A stretch of 5,779 nucleotides of DNA from Pedosphaera sp. (GTDB lineage Bacteria > Verrucomicrobiota > Verrucomicrobiae > Limisphaerales > Pedosphaeraceae). A program made the translations under genes and the position numbers. Positions 1-4,519 of this stretch are shown piece after piece. The stretch is taken from assembly GCA_028293265.1 (NCBI GenBank), contig JAQGPB010000363.1, forward strand, positions 1 to 5,779, given 5' to 3'. Position 1 is the first letter of the stretch. Every line of letters begins with the position of its first letter. The notes below the pieces were generated by a model. That model did not search any database. It was not told the origin of the DNA and saw only the letters and a list, made by a program, of their open reading frames with translations.

Positions 1-280
1 TCACAATCCGCGCCGCATGAAACTTCGCCTGCCGCGCCGCCTCTTCCAAAAACACCCGGCTCGGCACGCCCTTCCAACGCGGGTCCGTGTTGGGGAAAAA
101 ATGGCCGATGTCCGCCTCGCCCAGCGCCCCCAGCACCGCGTCACAAATCGCGTGCATCAACGCATCCGCATCTGAATGCCCGTCCAAGCCCTTCGCATGC
201 GGAATCTCCACTCCGCCCAAGATGAGCTTCCGGCCCGCCACCAACTGGTGAACGTCATAACCAATGCCAACATGAACCAT
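1..280 (-). CDS. ispF: 2-C-methyl-D-erythritol 2,4-cyclodiphosphate synthase (IspF), N-terminal part, cut by left window edge
   Basis: IspF converts CDP-ME 2-phosphate to MEcPP with release of CMP, in the cytosolic MEP route to isoprenoids; it is a Zn-dependent homotrimer. The translation starts [17 protein letters not shown]. Asp9 and His11 in YDVH and His43 in [10 protein letters not shown] (residues 35-44) match the metal-binding Asp/His/His set, and the family signature [15 protein letters not shown] lies at residues 57-71. All 93 codons in the window are open. Typical IspF proteins are about 155-160 residues, so roughly 65 C-terminal residues lie to the left of the window. The ATG at 280 is chosen because homologues begin one or two residues before the (V/I)G(I/L)GYDVH strand. 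There is no Shine-Dalgarno sequence upstream. The gene is divergent from the flavoprotein gene at 405. Identification is very secure; a fusion downstream (IspDF, for example) cannot be excluded, but IspD would normally lie on the N-terminal side, which is visible here and absent. Confidence 0.95.
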   Translation of the reverse strand, partial: MVHVGIGYDVHQLVAGRKLILGGVEIPHAKGLDGHSDADALMHAICDAVLGALGEADIGHFFPNTDPRWKGVPSRVFLEEAARQAKFHAARIV

Positions 281-288
281 TTAGCGCA

Positions 289-316
289 ATATATCGCCCG
301 GTCAATCACCGACCAA
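289..316 (-). promoter_or_regulatory. Candidate sigma70-type promoter for ispF
   Basis: Read on the minus strand, TTGGTC (316-311) and TATATT (294-289) are separated by 16 bases, a fair -35/-10 pair. Transcription would begin near position 282, only a base or two before the ispF ATG at 280, giving a leaderless or nearly leaderless message. The rest of the 281-404 gap is AT-richer than the genes and must also hold the promoter of the plus-strand flavoprotein, for which I see no convincing -35/-10 pair. This is pattern matching against E. coli consensus boxes only. Confidence 0.3.
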
Positions 317-404
317 GCAATTTGTTCGCCTCCACGATTCGAAGTTCGTTGCTTCCGCTTCTCACCATATTGCACTCCCTTTCCTTTTACATTAGTTTCG
401 CCCC

Positions 405-995
405 ATGTCAGAACCAACTCTGAAAGTCCTCGCCGTCATCGGCAGCCTCCACCGCGAATCCGTCACCCGCATGGTCATCCGCCACGTCGCCAACCAGCTC
501 CACGCCGACGGCTGCATGGTGGACATCCTCGATTTTGAAAAAGAACCGCTCGCCCTCTACAATCCTGACACCGCCCACGAAGGCCCCGCCTACGCCGCCC
601 TCCGCGCCCGCGTGGACCATGCCGACGTCATCCTTCTGGGCACACCCGACTATCACGGCAGCATCAGCGGCGCGACCAAGAATTTCCTCGACCATTTTTG
701 GCGCGAATTCGCCGGCAAACTTTTCGCCACCATCGTCGCCTCGCACGAAAAGGGCCTCACCGCCACCGACCAGCTCCGCACCATCGCCCGCCAATGCTAC
801 GCCTGGACCCTTCCCTATGGCGTCTCCTTCACCGAAGGCCACGATGTCAAAGACGGCGAAATCGTCAGTGACTCGTTTAAGAAGCGTTTGGAAATGCTCA
901 CCCGCGACACGCGCATCTACGGCCGCCTCCTCTCCCACCAACGCGCCGCCGATCTGAAAGGCACCGACCCCGGCTTCCTCGCCCGCCTGCGATAA
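405..995 (+). CDS. NAD(P)H-dependent FMN reductase-family flavoprotein (flavodoxin-like fold)
   Basis: A 196-residue protein, a normal length for the FMN_red (PF03358) family of cytosolic NAD(P)H:FMN or quinone reductases. The first beta strand (KVLAVIGSLHRES, residues 7-19) carries the GSxHRxS phosphate loop that binds the FMN phosphate. A second signature, GTPDYHGSISGATKNFLDHF (79-98), corresponds to the family's TPEYN/H-GS-xPGxLKNxxDxx loop that contacts the isoalloxazine ring. FAGKLFATIVASH (102-114) is the next core strand. It has no signal peptide or membrane segment. The ATG at 405 starts immediately before the first beta strand; the leader is pyrimidine-rich with no Shine-Dalgarno sequence. 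The 3' end converges on the secreted-protein gene, with a shared hairpin between them. The family is certain, but the physiological substrate (free flavin, quinone, azo compound, chromate) cannot be told from sequence, so no gene symbol is given. Confidence 0.9.
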   Translation: MSEPTLKVLAVIGSLHRESVTRMVIRHVANQLHADGCMVDILDFEKEPLALYNPDTAHEGPAYAALRARVDHADVILLGTPDYHGSISGATKNFLDHFWREFAGKLFATIVASHEKGLTATDQLRTIARQCYAWTLPYGVSFTEGHDVKDGEIVSDSFKKRLEMLTRDTRIYGRLLSHQRAADLKGTDPGFLARLR

Positions 996-1045
996 TTGAA
1001 GACTCTTTTTTTTGAGGCAACTGGTGTTTTCCGTGTTTAAACATT

Positions 1046-1075
1046 AACGCCGCCGGTCTTGCGACCGGCGGCGTT
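1046..1075. terminator. Bidirectional intrinsic terminator-like hairpin between convergent genes
   Basis: A perfect 13-bp inverted repeat (1046-1058 with 1063-1075) encloses a TTGC tetraloop. Its core GCCGCCGGTC pairs with GACCGGCGGC, so the stem is very stable. It lies 50 bases after the flavoprotein stop and 61 bases after the minus-strand exoprotein stop, the expected place for a terminator shared by convergent genes. The U-tracts are poor on both sides: plus strand CAGTTTC, minus strand AATGTTTAAAC. It may therefore work mainly as an mRNA 3'-end protecting structure. Confidence 0.7.
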
Positions 1076-1083
1076 CAGTTTCA

Positions 1084-1110
1084 AACGAGTCGAGATTCCC
1101 CGGACTCGTT
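1084..1110 (-). terminator. Second 3' hairpin after the secreted-protein gene
   Basis: AACGAGTC (1084-1091) pairs perfectly with GACTCGTT (1103-1110) around an 11-base loop. On the minus strand it begins 26 bases past the TAA of the exoprotein gene and is followed by the stronger hairpin at 1046-1075. No U-run follows, so it is more likely a 3' UTR stem than an efficient terminator on its own. Confidence 0.4.
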
Positions 1111-1136
1111 GTGCAATCTGCTTCCTCTCGGCGAGG

Positions 1137-4100
1137 TTACGGGCTTACCACCCGGAAGTAATGCGGCCCTGCGCTTAAAGAAACCGTTTGCGGGTTGGCT
1201 GTGCTCAAGGGCGTCCAAGTGGGGTGGCCCGCCAGTGAAGTGGTCGTTTGGAGGATGAAGCCAGCACCGTTGCTCCAAGATACGATCGCGTTGTTTCCGC
1301 TGATCGAGATGTTCAGCACCGGGGGAATGGTGCCAGGTGGACCGAGCGGATTCTGGAAGTCCACCCAGACGAAGTTGAAGTCCGCGTCGCGCAGCCCGAC
1401 CACCCCTTCGCCGCCGCCGCTCGCGTCAACGTAGCGCGATTCAATGATGAACGCGTTCGCCGGAGTGTTCGTGCCGCCATATTCGTACGACAGGAAACTG
1501 TTGTCCACCACGGTGGGCTGACTCGCCAGATAGCCGGAATTAATCAGCATCAGCGTGCCGTTGGTCCCTGTCTTTCCGGGAATGGTCAACGCGTACCGGC
1601 CGGTTGACAAACGGTTGAGGGTATAAGTTCCTTTTCCTTTGAGCGTGGCTCCGGTGGTGCCGCGGATGTGGCCGGCGATCAGATTATCGGCAGTCCAAGG
1701 AATATAGAGGAACGAGAAGCTCGATCCGGCGTCACTGCCAGTGGTGGCATAGACCGTTGGATCCGCCTTGCTCGTGTCAATGTCCCGCACCGCCACATTC
1801 CAGCCTGAGCCGTCGGGCAGCGCCGCATTGTTGGCCTGGGGGCCGCGCTCACTGTTGTTTTCGTTGTTGCCCACGGTAAACAGTATCCCGTCATTCGTGG
1901 AATTGACACCGGGCAGGTGCAGGAATGCCAGCCCGCTATAAGTGCCGCCGCCGGTCGTATCCACCCAGCTCACAATGTTGCTGGGAGTATTATAAAATGC
2001 TTGACCGCCCAAAGTAATAAAGCCGCTGACCGCCGTGCCACTGTACAGCCCCCAGCCGTCGCCATGTTTCCAGACGGGAATGGGAGGAACCGCTGTACTG
2101 ACAGTTGAATCGTCAATATAGCCCGCTTTCCAGCCTTGATCATAAGGAAAGTAAGTCAGGCCAATCGGAACCGCGCAACGCTGCAGGTTGCCCGTGCCGG
2201 GGCCGTTGACGCTCACCGAGCCGGTCACCAACTTGGTTGTCCGGGTATAGAACTGGCCGCCGCGGAAATGGCCTCCGATCATGTCATAACCCGCGCCGGT
2301 CGCGACCCCATCCAATTGCACATAAGCGGCGGCATAGAAAGACGGCGACTGGTCATTCCAACCCTCGCCATTCTTGCGAACCGTGGCCATCACAAACCCA
2401 TAATTGGGCGAGGGTGCCCACGCCTGCGAGGCGGGCACAGTGGGATCGCCCGTGCTGATGCGCTCCCGTTTTGGATTGGAGTAAGGCCCCAGGTTTTGCT
2501 GCGCCAGCACCGGGTCACGCGGGCTCAGCATGAAGTCGAAGGAGCCGGCCTGATAACGCGCCACCGAATAACCATCGCTCGTCTCGCTGTTGATGCTGTC
2601 AATCACATCCCGGGCGACACTGCCGAAACCGCCGTTGTTCCAGACAATTTGTTGCGCCGCGCCTTGATTGGCCTGAACAATATCACTCGGATAACCCAGC
2701 CCGTTCGCCGGGAGACTCACGTCCCAATTGATCCCCAGCACCTTGCTGTTGGGAAACGGCCCGGGCAAATTGGTGCTGGCCACCAGTGCGCCATTGCTGG
2801 TGGGAATGCTCGGCGAACCGGACGACAAATAATTCCCATAACCCGCGTAAGTGGCGGTCACCACATGACCGGCAACGCCATTGTTGTGCGCCACCGTCGC
2901 CAAACCGGCATACACCGTCTTGCCGAAATTCGTCCCCGTAGGAACCACCACCAGCAACTGCCAGCCGTTCGTGCTCTTGGGGCTGCTGCCGGAGGGAAAA
3001 TCCGTCGGATTGGTCGTGGCGAAATAGCTCATCAACTTGTCACCCTGGCGCTGAATGCGCAGCCACACATCAGGGTAAGTCGCATAGCCAAAGTCAGTCG
3101 TGTCACCGCCATAATTTAAGGCCCGTCCCGGCAGGTCATCCGTGTCAATGGACTTGTCCATGCGGCCAATGCATTCGATTTGCCCGTCGCGTCCCGAAGG
3201 CGCGCGCAGCAGCGCATCAATCATGAAATCAAACGCGGCAGGGTCCAACCCCGACCGGATCATCAGCGACCCTCTCGATGAATCCTGGCCTTTCGGATCG
3301 GTGGCAGTGACATCCACAATCCGCACGCGAATGTCGAAATCGCCGGTCAATTGTTGAAAAGCATACGTGAACGAATCGGGCGCGCTGTAAGCGTCCCCGC
3401 CGCCCGCAGTGATCGTGAGCGAGCTGTCGCTGTTCGTCGTCACGAGCGGAATCACAGAATTGTTGATGTTGGTCAAAGTGAGTCCCCATTGAATCTGGCG
3501 CGAAGTAAAAGTGGTGCCGCCGCCCGCAAAGCCGCTCATGGCGAAAATGGCCCCCTCCGCCGCGCCGTTTACGGTGTTGGCATCATAACTCAGATCAACA
3601 CTCGTGACCGGGCTGCTCGCATTGGCCAGGGTGATGTCGAACGAATAAAGCCGGGGATTCCCGGTACTCACGCTGTCAAAGGCGCCGCTTTGCACATCCA
3701 CGCGCCCATTAGCATTCAGCGCGGCGGTCTGGCTGCCGAACCAGTCCGACACCGCAATCGTGCCGCTCTCCGTGCTGGTGTCAGCATGGTGGACGGTATA
3801 ATCAATGATGATTGGGCCATTAGCTGCCGCGGCCAGGAACGACAGCGCATTATATGCGGCGGGAGTCGTCGGCGTAAGCGTCCCGGAATGCGTAGCGTCA
3901 ACCAGCAAAACATTATTCGCAGAATAACTGGACGCCATTTTGAAACTGTGGTTGGGGCTGCTGGCATCGGTAAAGGTGGAACCTGCGGCCGGCAGGCCGG
4001 TTCCGAGGGCACCCGTATTATAACCTTGCTCGTACCATCCGTTGCCGGTGTTCGCTGTGCCGGCATCCATGGACATGGTCGTATTGGCACCATTCAAGGC

Positions 4101-4283
4101 CCCCTGTGGCGCCGCCTTTTCAACGACTGCGTCCTGCGTGAAACTGCCGGACGTCAGCGGAATCGGGGTGAAACCCGCATGCGCCCAGGCAGCGGTGAAG
4201 AGAGCGGCTCCGGCTGCAAAAAAAGTCGCGCCGCGAGACCGGACGCGACGAAGACTGCCATATGGCATTGTGTTTGTTTTCAT
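1137..4283 (-). CDS. Large secreted modular beta-rich protein with LamG/concanavalin-like region and conserved C-terminal tail; function unknown
   Basis: A 1048-residue predicted exoprotein. Residues 1-36 look like a Sec signal peptide: an Arg-rich n-region (LRRVRSR), a hydrophobic stretch ATFFAAGAALFTAAW and an AHA cleavage site before GF. Residues about 38-253 form a beta-rich module with NTGNGWYEQGYNTG, GTIAVSDWFG, NPRLYSFDITL and AIFAMSGF strands. Residues about 285-485 resemble the concanavalin/LamG-like (DUF1349-type) fold: SLTITAGGGDAYSAPDSF, TGDFDIRVRI, VWLRIQRQGDKLMSYF, AGLATVAHNN. Residues about 495-985 form a long region with LPDGSGWNVAVRD, FSFLYIPW, GRYALTIPGKTGTNGTLML and FNFVWVDFQNPL. 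The tail (987-1048) is a small beta domain with FILQTTTSL and ending YFRVVSP. The ATG at 4283 is preferred over the upstream in-frame ATG at 4424 because it puts the signal peptide at the N-terminus. There is no catalytic motif, PEP-CTERM signal or transmembrane anchor. A surface, adhesion or carbohydrate-interaction role is inference only. Confidence 0.85.
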   Translation of the reverse strand: MKTNTMPYGSLRRVRSRGATFFAAGAALFTAAWAHAGFTPIPLTSGSFTQDAVVEKAAPQGALNGANTTMSMDAGTANTGNGWYEQGYNTGALGTGLPAAGSTFTDASSPNHSFKMASSYSANNVLLVDATHSGTLTPTTPAAYNALSFLAAAANGPIIIDYTVHHADTSTESGTIAVSDWFGSQTAALNANGRVDVQSGAFDSVSTGNPRLYSFDITLANASSPVTSVDLSYDANTVNGAAEGAIFAMSGFAGGGTTFTSRQIQWGLTLTNINNSVIPLVTTNSDSSLTITAGGGDAYSAPDSFTYAFQQLTGDFDIRVRIVDVTATDPKGQDSSRGSLMIRSGLDPAAFDFMIDALLRAPSGRDGQIECIGRMDKSIDTDDLPGRALNYGGDTTDFGYATYPDVWLRIQRQGDKLMSYFATTNPTDFPSGSSPKSTNGWQLLVVVPTGTNFGKTVYAGLATVAHNNGVAGHVVTATYAGYGNYLSSGSPSIPTSNGALVASTNLPGPFPNSKVLGINWDVSLPANGLGYPSDIVQANQGAAQQIVWNNGGFGSVARDVIDSINSETSDGYSVARYQAGSFDFMLSPRDPVLAQQNLGPYSNPKRERISTGDPTVPASQAWAPSPNYGFVMATVRKNGEGWNDQSPSFYAAAYVQLDGVATGAGYDMIGGHFRGGQFYTRTTKLVTGSVSVNGPGTGNLQRCAVPIGLTYFPYDQGWKAGYIDDSTVSTAVPPIPVWKHGDGWGLYSGTAVSGFITLGGQAFYNTPSNIVSWVDTTGGGTYSGLAFLHLPGVNSTNDGILFTVGNNENNSERGPQANNAALPDGSGWNVAVRDIDTSKADPTVYATTGSDAGSSFSFLYIPWTADNLIAGHIRGTTGATLKGKGTYTLNRLSTGRYALTIPGKTGTNGTLMLINSGYLASQPTVVDNSFLSYEYGGTNTPANAFIIESRYVDASGGGEGVVGLRDADFNFVWVDFQNPLGPPGTIPPVLNISISGNNAIVSWSNGAGFILQTTTSLAGHPTWTPLSTANPQTVSLSAGPHYFRVVSP
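2414..2438. repeat. Imperfect palindrome inside the secreted-protein gene
   Basis: GTGCCCACGCCT (2414-2425) and AGGCGGGCAC (2429-2438) form an inverted repeat with a 3-base loop and a two-base bulge. It stays in frame and encodes part of TVPASQAWAP, just after the charged run NPKRER (residues 603-608). It could be ordinary coding sequence or a fossil of a small REP-like palindrome; no second copy is visible in this window. Confidence 0.35.
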
Positions 4284-4333
4284 TTTAGTTGGTTGTTGAT
4301 CTTTCTTGCGCAGCCTGGGTTTAACTCCCGCCA

Positions 4334-4361
4334 GAGTAAGGAAAATCACTGGAATATCCAA
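4334..4361 (-). promoter_or_regulatory. Candidate promoter for the secreted-protein gene
   Basis: On the minus strand TTGGAT (4361-4356) and TTACTC (4339-4334) are 16 bases apart, placing transcription start near 4327 and a leader of about 45 bases before the ATG at 4283. The leader has only a weak purine run (AAGAAAG) about 15-20 bases before the start. The boxes lie inside the upstream in-frame extension that begins at 4424, which fits the shorter start. The match to consensus is modest, and this phylum's promoters may differ. Confidence 0.3.
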
Positions 4362-4433
4362 GCAACTTTTTTGTGACGATGTGGTTGGACTCGGCAATTC
4401 AACGCATTGCAGCCTTGTTCTCAAGACGAGTGT

Positions 4434-4453
4434 CGGCCTGCGGGCCGTTTTTT
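4434..4453 (+). terminator. Orphan plus-strand terminator-like hairpin with T6 tract
   Basis: CGGCC (4434-4438), loop TGCG and GGCCG (4443-4447) are followed directly by six T residues (4448-4453), the form of an intrinsic terminator read on the plus strand. Both flanking genes are on the minus strand, so it does not end any gene I can identify. It might stop antisense transcription coming from the secreted-protein region, end a small RNA, or be chance. The stem is short (5 bp) though all G-C. Confidence 0.4.
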
Positions 4454-4462
4454 GAATTACGC

Positions 4463-4482
4463 CTTCTGCAAAACATCAGAAG
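4463..4482. repeat. Small intergenic inverted repeat
   Basis: CTTCTG (4463-4468) and CAGAAG (4477-4482) can form a 6-bp stem with an 8-base loop, 38 bases downstream of the minus-strand stop at 4520. No T-run follows on the minus strand, so it is not a convincing terminator. It may form a 3' UTR structure together with the GC stem at 4501-4515. Confidence 0.25.
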
Positions 4483-4500
4483 TCTGCCAGAAACCGCTGC

Positions 4501-4515
4501 GCCCGAAGCGCGGGC
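4501..4515 (-). terminator. Weak GC hairpin immediately after the helical-protein stop
   Basis: GCCCG (4501-4505) and CGGGC (4511-4515) form a 5-bp GC stem with a 5-base loop, four bases past the stop codon on the minus strand. No U-tract follows, so termination here would be inefficient or factor-dependent. It is the nearest candidate 3' structure for the gene at 4520. Confidence 0.25.
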
Positions 4516-4519
4516 TCGT

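Noticed and set aside
349..393. A sigma70 promoter for the flavoprotein gene using TTGCTT (349) or TTGCAC (370)
   Set aside because: No -10-like hexamer lies at 15-19 base spacing with a reasonable match, so no promoter was annotated although one must exist nearby.
157..538. Small open frames overlapping the ispF start and the 281-404 gap on both strands
   Set aside because: They overlap secure ispF and flavoprotein coding sequence in other frames, and the translations have no recognisable character.
408..941. Minus-strand open frame opposite the FMN reductase gene
   Set aside because: Its translation is Val/Gly/Asp repetitive and resembles no protein, while the plus strand has clear FMN-binding motifs throughout.
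1006..1013. Run of eight T residues just after the flavoprotein stop, as a terminator
   Set aside because: No stable hairpin directly precedes it; only 3-4 bp pairings can be drawn. The perfect hairpin at 1046-1075 is the better candidate.
1137..1200. PEP-CTERM, LPxTG or transmembrane anchor at the exoprotein C-terminus
   Set aside because: The tail ends YFRVVSP without a PEP motif, hydrophobic helix or terminal Arg cluster.
2136..4376. Two long plus-strand open frames (2136-3119 and 3351-4376) antisense to the exoprotein gene
   Set aside because: They share one frame exactly in register with the sense codons and arise because TTA, CTA and TCA codons are rare in the sense gene. Their translations are rich in Arg, His and Ile with no domain character, whereas the sense strand encodes a signal peptide and coherent beta modules.
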